Source: Lentzea nigeriaca
GTDB taxonomy: Bacteria > Actinomycetota > Actinomycetes > Mycobacteriales > Pseudonocardiaceae
Length of the DNA: 64,000 bases
NCBI RefSeq assembly: GCF_016907955.1
Contig: NZ_JAFBCX010000004.1
Location: forward strand, 186,001 to 250,000
Direction of reading: 5' to 3'
The notes under the pieces were generated by a model. It was not told where the DNA came from. It saw nothing but the letters and a program-made list of their open reading frames with translations, and searched no databases. Below, piece by piece: positions 53,219 to 61,981 of this stretch. Position 1 is the stretch's first letter. Each line of letters starts with the position of its first letter. A program made the translations under genes and the position numbers.

Positions 53219-56200
53219 GTGACGAAGGGCTGGATCCGCCGACTGACCGCCGCCTGCTGGCAGCACCCCCGGCTGGTGGTGCTGTCGGTGCTGGCCGCGG
53301 TCGTCGGCGTTGGCCTGCAGGCGGCGGGTCCGTTGCTGCTCAAGACCGCGGTCGACGACTCGACGGCGGGCCGCACCGACCGCCTGTGGGCGTTGATGGT
53401 GGCGTTGATCGTGCTGGAGCTGCTCACGTTCGGGTCGGCGTTCCTGCGCCGCTATCTGGGCGGGCGGCTCGCGCTGGGCGTGCAGCACGACCTGCGGCTC
53501 GGCGTGTTCTCCGCGGTGCAGCGGCTCGACGGCGCGAAGCAGGACGAGCTGCGGACCGGGCAGATCGTGTCCCGGTCGATCACCGACCTGCAGCTGGTGC
53601 AGTCGCTGCTGATGATGGCGCCGCTGGCCGTCGGCACGGTGGTGTTCGCCCTCGCGGCTCTGGCCGCGATGCTCTACCTGTCGGTGCCGCTGACGATCAT
53701 CGCGATCATCGTGCTGCCGCTGGTGGCGTGGCTCGCGGGGCGGACGCGGCTGACGTTGTTCCCCGCCACCTGGTCCGCGCAGCAGCGGGCGGCCGATCTC
53801 GCGCAGCACGTCGAGGAGACCGTCACCGGTGTCCGCGTGGTGAAGGGCTTCGGTCAGGAAGCGCGCGAGGTGGCGCGGCTGGAGAAGCACGCCCGCGCGC
53901 TGTTCGCGGAACGGATGCGCGCCGCTCGCCTGTCGTCGCGGCCGCTCGCGACCGTCACCGCGCTGCCGTTGCTCGGCCAGGTCGGCGTGCTGGCTCTCGG
54001 CGGCTGGCTCGCGTTGCACGGTCAGGTCACGCTGGGCACGTTCCTCGCGTTCACGACGTACGTGGCCAATCTCGTGGGCCCGACCAGGATCCTGTCCGGC
54101 CTGGTGGTGTCCGCGCAGCTGGCGCGCGCCGGGGTGGAGCGGGTCTACGAGCTGATCGACTCGCAGCCGGACGTGAAGGACGGGCCCGGCGAGGTTCCTG
54201 ACGGCCCGCTCGGGATCTCGTTCTCGGACGTGACGTTCGGCTACACCCGCAGCGAACCGGTGCTGCAGGACTTCTCGATCTCCGTGGCACCGGGCGAGAC
54301 GCTGGCGCTGGTCGGCACAGCGGGTTCCGGCAAGTCCACGGTCTCCCTGCTGCTCCCCCGTTTCTACGACGTGCACTCCGGCGCCGTGCGGGTGGGCGGC
54401 GCCGATGTCCGCACACTCCGCCTGGAGTCGTTGCGCGGCGCCGTCGGCGTCGTCTTCGAGGAGGCCTTCCTCTTCTCCGACACGGTGTTCGCGAACATCG
54501 CCTACGGTCGGCCGGACGCGTCCCGCGAGGAAGTCGAACGTGCCGCCAAAGCCGCGGAGGCCCACGACTTCATCGAGGCCCTGCCGCTCGGCTACGACAC
54601 GGTGGTCGGTGAGCGCGGCCTGACCCTCTCCGGTGGCCAGCGCCAACGCGTGGCCCTGGCCCGCGCCCTTCTGTCCGACCCGCGCGTGCTGCTCCTCGAC
54701 GACGCGACGTCCGCTGTCGACAACGCGACCGAAGCCGCGATCCACGCCACGCTCGCCTCGGTGACGGCCAACCGCACCACCCTCCTGGTGGCCCACCGCC
54801 GCTCGACCCTGTCCCTGGCCGACCGGATCGCGGTGCTCGACGCGGGCCGGGTGGTCGACATCGGCACTCACGAGGAACTGTCGTCCCGCTGCGCCCTGTA
54901 CCGCGATCTGCTGGCGGGCCCGGACGAGGCGATCGAGTCCACCGCCCCGGTGACGACGGGCGAGCTGTGGCCATCGCTGTCGCAGGACGACCGCGATCAA
55001 CGCCTGATCGACGAGGCCAGAACGACGGCACCCGCGGCCTCCGGCCGAAGAGGAGGCGGTGGTGGCGGTATGTCCGCTCTGGCAGGCGGCCCGCCGACTC
55101 CGGAGCTCCTGGCTCAGGTCCGCGCGCTGCCACCGGCCACCGAAACCCCGGTCCTGCACGGCGAAGACCCGCGCGCGCCCGACCCCGGCTTCCGCCTGGC
55201 ACGCCTGCTCCGCCCGGTCCGCTGGGCACTGGCCGCGGTGGCCGCCTTGGTCGTGCTCGACGCGTTGGTGGGCATGGGCCTGCCCGCCCTGGTCCGCCTG
55301 GGCGTGGACGGCGGCGTGGTGACGGGCACCGAATCCACGCTGTGGCAGGCGGTCGCCCTGGGCGTGGGCCTGGTGGTGGTCGGCTGGCTGACCACGACGG
55401 GCAGCACGGTGTTCGCCGCCCGCCTCGGCGAACGCCTCCTCTACCTGCTCCGCGTCCGCAGCTACGCCCACCTGCAACGGCTGGGCCTCGACTACTACGA
55501 GCGCGAGATGGCCGGCCGCATCATGACGAGGATGACGACGGACGTCGACGCCCTCTCGACGTTCCTGCAGACCGGCCTGGTCACGGCGGTGATCAGCCTG
55601 ATCACGGTGGTCGGCATCACCGCGGCCCTGGTGATCACCGACGCGTCCCTGGCCCTGATCGCGTTAGCGGTGCTCCCGATCCTGGCCGTGGCGACGGCGA
55701 TCTTCCAGCGCCTGTCCTCCACCGCCTACGCCGAAGCCCGCGAACGCGTGAGCGCCGTCAACGCCGACCTCCAGGAAAACGTCTCGGGCCTGCGCGTCTC
55801 CCAGGCCTACACCCGCGAACGCCACTCGGCGGAAGCCTTCGCCGAACGCAGCGACGCCTACCGCCAGTCCCGGCTGCGAGCCCAGCGCTACATCGCCACC
55901 TACTTCCCGTTCGTGGCTCTCCTCTCCGGCGTGGCCCAGGCGGTGGTCCTGGCCGTGGGCGCCCACCGGGTCGCCACCGGCACACTGACCCCAGGCGTCC
56001 TGCTCGCGTTCCTGCTGTACCTGGGCCTGTTCTTCAACCCGATCCAGCAACTCTCGGGAGTCTTCGACGGCTACCAGCAGGCCCGCGTGGGCCTGCGCCG
56101 AATCGGCGACCTCCTGCGCACCCCGACCACGGTCGAACCCCCTGCGACGCCGATCCCGGTCCCACCCCGCCTGCGCGGCGAGGTGGAACTCCGCAACGTC

Positions 56201-56911
56201 TCCTTCACCTACGCCGGCGCCGACCACCCGGCGCTGGACAACGTGTCCCTCCACGTCGCCCCAGGCGAAACCATCGCCCTGGTCGGCGAAACGGGCGCGG
56301 GCAAGTCCACTCTGGTCAAACTGATCGCCCGCTTCTACGACGCCACCTCGGGCGAAGTCCTGATCGACGGCGAGGACGTCCGCACCTACGACCTCTCGAC
56401 CTACCGCCAACGCCTGGGCGTGGTCCCGCAGGAGGCCCACCTCTTCGGCGGCGACGTGGCCGAGAACGTCGCCTACGGCCGCCCCACCGCCACGCAGCAG
56501 GAAATCCAGCAGGCGGTGGAAGCCGTCGGCGCCCTCCCGATGGTCGCCACCCTCCCCCAGGGCTTCCGTCAACCGGTGGGCGAACGCGGCAACCACCTCT
56601 CCGCGGGCCAACGCCAACTGCTGGCCCTGGCCCGCGCCGAGCTCGTGAACCCGGACCTCCTGCTGCTGGACGAGGCCACCGCTGCCCTCGACCCGGCAAC
56701 CGAATCCGCGGTCCTGGCCGCCAGCGACCACATGTCCGGCGCCCGCACCACCTTCGTGGTGGCCCACCGCCTGGCCACCGCGGCCAGAGCCGACCGAATC
56801 GTCGTCCTGGCCAACGGCCGCATCGTCGAACAGGGCACCCACACGGACCTCTTAGCCGCCAACGGCGCCTACGCCCGCTTATGGCGCCACGGCGCCCCAG
56901 AAGCCGCCTGA
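53219..56911 (+). CDS. Fused two-half ABC exporter with one degenerate ATP site
   Basis: A 1230-residue protein carrying TMD-NBD-TMD-NBD in one chain; two half-exporters are joined by a Gly-rich linker (RRGGGGGGMSALAGG) near residue 615. NBD1 has Walker A GTAGSGKST (366-374) but Walker B LLLDDATSAVD, in which the catalytic Glu is Asp495. NBD2 has Walker A from residue 1023 and a normal LLLLDEATAALD (Asp1151, Glu1152). This is the asymmetry of heterodimeric exporters such as TM287/288. GTG 53219 follows TAGGCT by 7 nt; a TTG at 53189 is less likely. No partner gene follows. A lipid or drug is a reasonable substrate. Confidence 0.9.
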   Translation: MTKGWIRRLTAACWQHPRLVVLSVLAAVVGVGLQAAGPLLLKTAVDDSTAGRTDRLWALMVALIVLELLTFGSAFLRRYLGGRLALGVQHDLRLGVFSAVQRLDGAKQDELRTGQIVSRSITDLQLVQSLLMMAPLAVGTVVFALAALAAMLYLSVPLTIIAIIVLPLVAWLAGRTRLTLFPATWSAQQRAADLAQHVEETVTGVRVVKGFGQEAREVARLEKHARALFAERMRAARLSSRPLATVTALPLLGQVGVLALGGWLALHGQVTLGTFLAFTTYVANLVGPTRILSGLVVSAQLARAGVERVYELIDSQPDVKDGPGEVPDGPLGISFSDVTFGYTRSEPVLQDFSISVAPGETLALVGTAGSGKSTVSLLLPRFYDVHSGAVRVGGADVRTLRLESLRGAVGVVFEEAFLFSDTVFANIAYGRPDASREEVERAAKAAEAHDFIEALPLGYDTVVGERGLTLSGGQRQRVALARALLSDPRVLLLDDATSAVDNATEAAIHATLASVTANRTTLLVAHRRSTLSLADRIAVLDAGRVVDIGTHEELSSRCALYRDLLAGPDEAIESTAPVTTGELWPSLSQDDRDQRLIDEARTTAPAASGRRGGGGGGMSALAGGPPTPELLAQVRALPPATETPVLHGEDPRAPDPGFRLARLLRPVRWALAAVAALVVLDALVGMGLPALVRLGVDGGVVTGTESTLWQAVALGVGLVVVGWLTTTGSTVFAARLGERLLYLLRVRSYAHLQRLGLDYYEREMAGRIMTRMTTDVDALSTFLQTGLVTAVISLITVVGITAALVITDASLALIALAVLPILAVATAIFQRLSSTAYAEARERVSAVNADLQENVSGLRVSQAYTRERHSAEAFAERSDAYRQSRLRAQRYIATYFPFVALLSGVAQAVVLAVGAHRVATGTLTPGVLLAFLLYLGLFFNPIQQLSGVFDGYQQARVGLRRIGDLLRTPTTVEPPATPIPVPPRLRGEVELRNVSFTYAGADHPALDNVSLHVAPGETIALVGETGAGKSTLVKLIARFYDATSGEVLIDGEDVRTYDLSTYRQRLGVVPQEAHLFGGDVAENVAYGRPTATQQEIQQAVEAVGALPMVATLPQGFRQPVGERGNHLSAGQRQLLALARAELVNPDLLLLDEATAALDPATESAVLAASDHMSGARTTFVVAHRLATAARADRIVVLANGRIVEQGTHTDLLAANGAYARLWRHGAPEAA

Positions 56912-56932
56912 CCGGACCCGCTCCCCCGCATC

Positions 56933-57228
56933 GCACCAAGGCGGCGGTGTCGAACCGGCACACAACGGCACCGGCAGCACGGCGGAACGACCATCCTGAA
57001 GGCGGCGCCACTCGCGCACGGGAACGAAGGGCATCCGAATCAACGGTCGCGCGGCCCGGAACCACCGTCACGGCGTTCGTCCGCCACCGGATCTCCCCGC
57101 CTCCCTGCGCCAGACCGCCTCTGACAGCGCGTCTGTCAACCAGGACAGCGGACATCGCCGTCAGAGCGCAGGCCCCCGTGGCCCGCACCAGAGCGGCGAT
57201 GTCGAACTGGCACAAGGGCACCAGCAGC
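56933..57228. repeat. Imperfect 45-nt direct repeat pair downstream of the ABC exporter
   Basis: 56933-56978 and 57185-57228 share GCACCA-GGCGG-GTGTCGAAC-GGCACA-GGCACC-GCAGC with about ten differences, 252 nt apart. The surrounding region shows no credible gene. TGACAG-CGCGT-CTGTCA (57123-57139) is a 6-bp inverted repeat between them. The repeat may be left from a duplicated coding or regulatory unit. Confidence 0.45.
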
Positions 57229-57366
57229 GGTCACGGCAGCCCACCCTCCACGGGGACATCGCCCGCCGGATAACCCGCTCCGAGGCCCCACACCAGGAAC
57301 ACCCGCCCCCACGCCCACCCGTGACGTACAAACCAACTTCCGAGGCCAGCCGGGCCGGGTCATCCC

Positions 57367-57625
57367 GTGATCGACTACCCGGCGCACCTCGACCGCCTTC
57401 CGCGGTCGGCCGAGTACGTCGTGAAGCCCAAAGTCAGTGCCGACTTCATGGCCTGGAGTTCGTCACCCGAGACGAACTCGAAAACGAAAGCCGCCGGGAT
57501 CGACTCATCCAGCCCAAGATCGATTTCCGGGTACGAGGTTCAACTTCGTGGACCACGACTTCCAGTACGCCCCGCACGCACCGGAGCAGGGAGGAGTTCG
57601 TGAAAACCACGACCAGTTCGATTGA
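57367..57625 (+). pseudogene. Frame-shifted gene remnant (candidate)
   Basis: Protein-like sequence moves through three frames in order: VIDYPAHLDRLPRSAEYVVK in the frame of 57367, then LEFVTRDELENESRRDRLIQ in the frame of 57321, then TRFNFVDHDFQYAPHAPEQG ending at a stop at 57625. Each piece has balanced residues while the other frames do not, and the base composition is lower in GC than neighbouring genes. That pattern fits a gene broken by two frameshifts. The family is not recognised and part of it may be chance. Confidence 0.3.
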
Positions 57626-57797
57626 AAGTTCACTCACCTGAACTCGCACAACCCACCTGAACAAGATCGGCCCGGCGTGATCGAGTGGATCAATCGGCGA
57701 GGTGTCGTTGTTGTACCTATCGTGAACTGATCGGTGCGCTCAGTGCGTATGCCCGTCCAACAGGTCGACCACCATTGCCCGAAAGGAGGCGGACGTA

Positions 57798-57851
57798 GTG
57801 AGACGCACATCAAGAACTGCTCAACTGCGGGTGACGACGGGCTCGTCCTGA
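57798..57851 (+). CDS. 17-codon ORF behind a perfect Shine-Dalgarno sequence
   Basis: AAAGGAGG (57782-57789) stands 8 nt before a GTG that opens a 17-codon frame ending TGA at 57849-57851. The peptide VRRTSRTAQLRVTTGSS is basic and has no hydrophobic part. A full anti-SD match this strong is rare in the window, which is why I report it. It might be a leader peptide or the broken start of a lost gene. The rest of 57852-57917 shows nothing. Confidence 0.3.
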   Translation: MRRTSRTAQLRVTTGSS

Positions 57852-57932
57852 TCGATCCTGTGACCGAGCACTCCTTGCCAGGCGCCTCCAGCGTGTGAAG
57901 GCCCGGGCCAGGGGGACTAGCCTGACTACCGC

Positions 57933-57962
57933 ATGAGTCAACACCAAGAGCGAGATGGATAG
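57933..57962 (+). CDS. 9-codon ORF immediately upstream of kgd
   Basis: ATG AGT CAA CAC CAA GAG CGA GAT GGA TAG reads MSQHQERDG. TAGCCT (57918-57923) is a -10-like box 9 nt before this ATG, so a leaderless start here is possible. The stop lies 15 nt before the GTG of kgd. It could be a translation-coupling leader or just 5' UTR sequence. Confidence 0.25.
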   Translation: MSQHQERDG

Positions 57963-57977
57963 AGGCGAGCGCCAGCC

Positions 57978-60900
57978 GTGTCCAGCAGCAGTCCTGCGTC
58001 ACAATTCGGGCCGAACGAGTGGCTCGTCGAGGAGATGTACGAGCAGTTCCTCGCGGACCCGTCATCCGTAGACCCGGCATGGCATGACTTCTTTGCCGAC
58101 TACAAGCGTGCGGGCGGCAACGGCACCGTCGCCACGGCCAGCGCGGGTGGCTCCACGGCCACCACGACCGCGACCGTGACGCCGCCTGCCGCCGACAACG
58201 GCAAGGCCACGCCCGCCGCGCCCAAGTCGGCCGCACAGCCCAAGCCCGCGGCCACGCTGCCGCAGACCGGCAAGCCCGCGCCGCAGCAGGCAGCGAAGGC
58301 CAAGCCGGTCACGCAGAGCGCGGAGCCCGAGCAGAAGCAGCTGCGCGGCGCCGCCGCCGCGATCGCGAAGAACATGGAGCTCTCGCTCACCGTTCCGACC
58401 GCGACCAGCGTGCGCGCCGTGCCCGCCAAGCTGCTGGCCGACAACCGCATCGTCATCAACAACCACCTGAAGCGGACGCGTGGCGGGAAGGTCTCCTTCA
58501 CGCACGTCATCGGTTACGCGGTGGTGCGGGCGCTGCAGGCGTTCCCGAACATGAACCGGCACTACGCCGAGGTCGACGGCAAGCCGTTCGTCGTCACGCC
58601 GGAGCACGTGAACTTCGGTCTGGCGATCGACCTGCCCGGCAAGGACGGCTCGCGCAGCCTCGTCGTGGCCTCGATCAAGGGCTGCGAGAACATGACGTTC
58701 ACGCAGTTCTGGCAGGCCTACGAGGACCTGATCCGCAAGGCCCGCAGCGGCTCGCTGACGTCCGACGACTTCTCCGGCACCACGATCTCGCTGACCAACC
58801 CCGGCACGATCGGCACGAACCACTCGGTTCCGCGCCTCACCGCCGGTCAGGGCGCGATCATCGGTGTCGGCGCCATGGAGTACCCCGCGCACTTCCAGGG
58901 CACCAGCGAGCAGGCGCTCACCGACATGGGCGTCAGCAAGATCATCACGCTGACCAGCACGTACGACCACCGCATCATCCAGGGCGCTGAGTCGGGCGAG
59001 TTCCTCAAGCGCGTGCACCAGCTGCTGCTGGGCGAGGACGGCTTCTACGACGACATCTTCGCGTCGCTGCGGCTGCCCTACGAGCCGATCCGATGGGTCG
59101 CCGACATCCCCGAGGGCGCCGTCGACAAGACCGCCCGCGTGATCGAGCTGATCGACGCGTTCCGCACCCGCGGTCACCTGATGGCGGACACGGACCCGCT
59201 GAACTACCGCCAGCGCAGCCACGCGGACCTCGACGTCCTGAGCCACGGCCTCACGCTGTGGGACCTGGACCGCGAGTTCCCCGTCGGCGGCTTCGCCGGC
59301 AAGGAGCGGATGAAGCTCCGCGACATCCTGGGCGTGCTGCGCAACTCGTACTGCCGCACCGTCGGCGTCGAGTACATGCACATCCTGGAGCCGGAAGAGC
59401 GGCAGTGGATCCAGGAGCGCGTCGAGGTTCCGCACGAGAAGCCCCCGGCCACCGTGCAGAAGTACATCCTCAGCAAGCTGAACGCGGCTGAGGCGTTCGA
59501 GACGTTCCTGCAGACGAAGTACGTCGGCCAGAAGCGCTTCTCGCTGGAGGGCGGCGAGACCGTCATCCCGCTGCTCGACGCGGTGCTCGACAAGGCCGCC
59601 GAGCACGAGCTCGACGAGGTCGTCATCGGCATGCCGCACCGCGGCCGCCTGAACGTGCTCGCGAACATCGTCGGCAAGCCGATCTCGCAGATCTTCCGCG
59701 AGTTCGAGGGCAACCTCGACCCCGGCCAGGCGCACGGCTCCGGCGACGTGAAGTACCACCTCGGCGCCGAGGGCAAGTACTTCCGGATGTTCGGCGACGG
59801 CGAGACCAAGGTGTCGCTGACGGCGAACCCGTCGCACCTGGAGGCCGTCGACCCGGTGCTCGAGGGCATCGTGCGCGCCAAGCAGGACCTGATCGACCGC
59901 GGCGGCGACTTCTTCCCCGTCCTGCCGGTCGCCCTGCACGGTGACGCGGCCTTCGCGGGCCAGGGTGTCGTGGCCGAGACGCTGAACCTCGCGCTGGTGC
60001 GCGGCTACCGCACCGGTGGCACGGTCCACATCGTCGTCAACAACCAGGTCGGCTTCACCACCGCGCCGGAGCACTCGCGGTCCTCGAAGTACTCGACCGA
60101 CGTCGCGAAGATGATCGGCTCGCCGGTCTTCCACGTGAACGGTGACGACCCCGAGGCCTGCTACTGGGTCGCGAAGCTGGCCGTCGACTACCGCCAGGCG
60201 TTCCACAAGGACGTCGTGATCGACATGGTCTGCTACCGCCGCCGCGGCCACAACGAGGGCGACGACCCCTCGATGACGCAGCCGGCGATGTACGACGTGA
60301 TCGACCAGAAGCGCTCGGTCCGCAAGACCTACACCGAGGCCCTGATCGGCCGCGGCGACATCACGGTCGAAGAGGCCGAGAAGGCGCTGCAGGACTTCTC
60401 CAGCCAGCTGGAGCACGTCTTCAACGAGGTCCGCGAGCTCGAGAAGCACCCGGTGACGGTCAGCCCGTCGGTGGAGGCCGAGCAGCAGGTCCCGGCGAAG
60501 CTGCCGACCGGCATCACCCGTGAGGTGCTGGAGCACATCGCCGACGCCCACGTGAACCTGCCGGAGGGCTTCACGCCGCACGCCCGCGTCAAGCCGGTGC
60601 TGGAGCGCCGCGCGAAGATGGCGCGCGAGGGCGGCATCGACTGGGCGTTCGCGGAGCTCCTCGCGTTCGGCTCGCTCGCGCTGGAGGGCCGCAAGATCCG
60701 CCTGGCCGGCCAGGACTCGCGCCGCGGCACGTTCGTGCAGCGCCACGCGACCCTGATCGACCGCAAGACCGGCGAGGAGTACACGCCGCTGCAGAACCTG
60801 TCGCCGGACCAGGGCAAGTTCATGGTCTACGACTCGGTGCTGTCGGAGTTCGCCGCGCTCGGCTTCGAGTACGGCTACTCGGTCGCGAACCCGCAGGCGC

Positions 60901-61664
60901 TGGTGCTGTGGGAGGCGCAGTTCGGTGACTTCGTCAACGGCGCGCAGCCGATCATCGACGAGTTCATCTCGTCCGGTGAGGCCAAGTGGGGTCAGCGTTC
61001 CGACGTCGTGATCCTGCTGCCGCACGGCCACGAGGGCCAGGGCCCCGACCACACGTCGGGCCGCATCGAGCGCTGGCTGCAGCTGTGCGCCGAGGGCTCC
61101 ATGACCGTCGCGGTGCCGTCGACCCCGGCGAACTACTTCCACCTGCTGCGCCGCCACGCCCTCGACGGCGTCGACCGCCCGCTCGTGGTGTTCACGCCGA
61201 AGTCGATGCTGCGCCTCAAGGCCGCGGTGTCCGGGACCGACGAGTTCATCAACGACCGCTTCCAGTCCGTGATCGACGACCCGACGATCAAGGACCCGAA
61301 CGCGGTCACGAAGGTCCTGCTGTGCAGCGGCAAGATCTCCTACGAGCTGCACGCCGAGCGCGAGAAGCGCGGCACCGGCGACGTGGCGATCGTGCGCGTC
61401 GAGCAGCTCTACCCGGTCCCGGCCCGCAAGCTGACCGAGACCCTGGAGCGCTACCCGAACGCGAAGGACGTCCGCTGGGTGCAGGAGGAGCCGGCGAACC
61501 AGGGCGCCTGGCCGTTCTACGGCCTGGCCCTGCCGGAGCTGCTGCCCGAGCACCTCGGCACCGTCCGCCGCGTGTCGCGCCGCCCGATGGCCGCCCCGTC
61601 GGCCGGTTCGAGCAAGGTGCACGAGGTCGAGCAGCGCGAGATCATCACCCGCGCGTTCGAGTGA
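57978..61664 (+). CDS. kgd: Multifunctional 2-oxoglutarate decarboxylase/dehydrogenase (E1o fused to E2 core)
   Basis: A 1228-residue TCA-cycle enzyme. The N-terminal tail ([20 protein letters not shown]) is followed by an Ala/Pro-rich linker (residues 40-115). An E2-type acyltransferase domain follows at about 120-355, with its catalytic motif [14 protein letters not shown] near residue 329. The thiamine-diphosphate E1 domain occupies the rest ([26 protein letters not shown] near 655, [12 protein letters not shown]). There is no lipoyl domain, as expected for actinobacterial OdhA/Kgd. In relatives OdhI/GarA inhibits it via its FHA domain. The GTG start has AGAGG 13 nt upstream, a weak SD. 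Confidence 0.96.
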   Translation: MSSSSPASQFGPNEWLVEEMYEQFLADPSSVDPAWHDFFADYKRAGGNGTVATASAGGSTATTTATVTPPAADNGKATPAAPKSAAQPKPAATLPQTGKPAPQQAAKAKPVTQSAEPEQKQLRGAAAAIAKNMELSLTVPTATSVRAVPAKLLADNRIVINNHLKRTRGGKVSFTHVIGYAVVRALQAFPNMNRHYAEVDGKPFVVTPEHVNFGLAIDLPGKDGSRSLVVASIKGCENMTFTQFWQAYEDLIRKARSGSLTSDDFSGTTISLTNPGTIGTNHSVPRLTAGQGAIIGVGAMEYPAHFQGTSEQALTDMGVSKIITLTSTYDHRIIQGAESGEFLKRVHQLLLGEDGFYDDIFASLRLPYEPIRWVADIPEGAVDKTARVIELIDAFRTRGHLMADTDPLNYRQRSHADLDVLSHGLTLWDLDREFPVGGFAGKERMKLRDILGVLRNSYCRTVGVEYMHILEPEERQWIQERVEVPHEKPPATVQKYILSKLNAAEAFETFLQTKYVGQKRFSLEGGETVIPLLDAVLDKAAEHELDEVVIGMPHRGRLNVLANIVGKPISQIFREFEGNLDPGQAHGSGDVKYHLGAEGKYFRMFGDGETKVSLTANPSHLEAVDPVLEGIVRAKQDLIDRGGDFFPVLPVALHGDAAFAGQGVVAETLNLALVRGYRTGGTVHIVVNNQVGFTTAPEHSRSSKYSTDVAKMIGSPVFHVNGDDPEACYWVAKLAVDYRQAFHKDVVIDMVCYRRRGHNEGDDPSMTQPAMYDVIDQKRSVRKTYTEALIGRGDITVEEAEKALQDFSSQLEHVFNEVRELEKHPVTVSPSVEAEQQVPAKLPTGITREVLEHIADAHVNLPEGFTPHARVKPVLERRAKMAREGGIDWAFAELLAFGSLALEGRKIRLAGQDSRRGTFVQRHATLIDRKTGEEYTPLQNLSPDQGKFMVYDSVLSEFAALGFEYGYSVANPQALVLWEAQFGDFVNGAQPIIDEFISSGEAKWGQRSDVVILLPHGHEGQGPDHTSGRIERWLQLCAEGSMTVAVPSTPANYFHLLRRHALDGVDRPLVVFTPKSMLRLKAAVSGTDEFINDRFQSVIDDPTIKDPNAVTKVLLCSGKISYELHAEREKRGTGDVAIVRVEQLYPVPARKLTETLERYPNAKDVRWVQEEPANQGAWPFYGLALPELLPEHLGTVRRVSRRPMAAPSAGSSKVHEVEQREIITRAFE

Positions 61665-61679
61665 TCACCGTTTGACGCG

Positions 61680-61720
61680 AACGAGCCGCCGGGCCCTCGT
61701 GGTCCGGCGGCTCGTTTCTT
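61680..61720 (+). terminator. Rho-independent terminator of kgd
   Basis: AACGAGCCGCCGG (61680-61692) pairs perfectly with CCGGCGGCTCGTT (61704-61716) over 13 bp, followed by TTCTT within 61715-61720. It stands 15 nt after the kgd stop. It is the clearest classical terminator in the window. Confidence 0.85.
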
Positions 61721-61743
61721 GAGTTCTCACAGGAGTTTCTGCC

Positions 61744-61926
61744 ATGTACTTCACCGATCGCGGTATCGAGGAGCTGGAGCAGCGTCGCGGCGACGAGGAG
61801 GTCACCCTCGCGTGGCTCGCCGACAAGCTCCGCGCGTTCGTCGACGCCAACCCCGACTTCGAGACGGCCATCGAGCGCCTCGCCACCTACCTGGCGCGCG
61901 ACGACGAGGACGACTTCGAGGACTGA
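61744..61926 (+). CDS. DUF6104 family protein
   Basis: A 60-residue acidic protein starting MYFTDRGIEELEQRRGDEEV and ending in Asp/Glu-rich sequence (ARDDEDDFED). It matches the DUF6104 family, found widely in actinobacteria and often next to kgd. AGGAG lies 8 nt before ATG 61744. Its function is unknown; conservation beside kgd hints at a link to central metabolism or its regulation, but this is inference. Confidence 0.85.
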   Translation: MYFTDRGIEELEQRRGDEEVTLAWLADKLRAFVDANPDFETAIERLATYLARDDEDDFED

Positions 61927-61981
61927 TCGCGATCGGGTCGAATACCGTCACGGCCCGCACGCACTGCGCGATGATCGAGGC

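Noticed and set aside
56316-57221. Minus-strand frame with repeated phrases FDIAALVR and FDTAALVR downstream of the exporter
   Set aside because: The repeated phrases come from the 45-nt direct repeat; the rest is antisense to the exporter and lacks a start with SD.
54967-57273. 768-codon frame overlapping the second half of the ABC exporter
   Set aside because: Pro/Arg/Gly-rich shadow of the exporter frame, which has intact Walker and signature motifs.
58062-61622. 1186-codon minus-strand frame antisense to kgd
   Set aside because: Low-complexity translation; kgd on the plus strand carries all expected domains. Overlap is a codon-usage effect.
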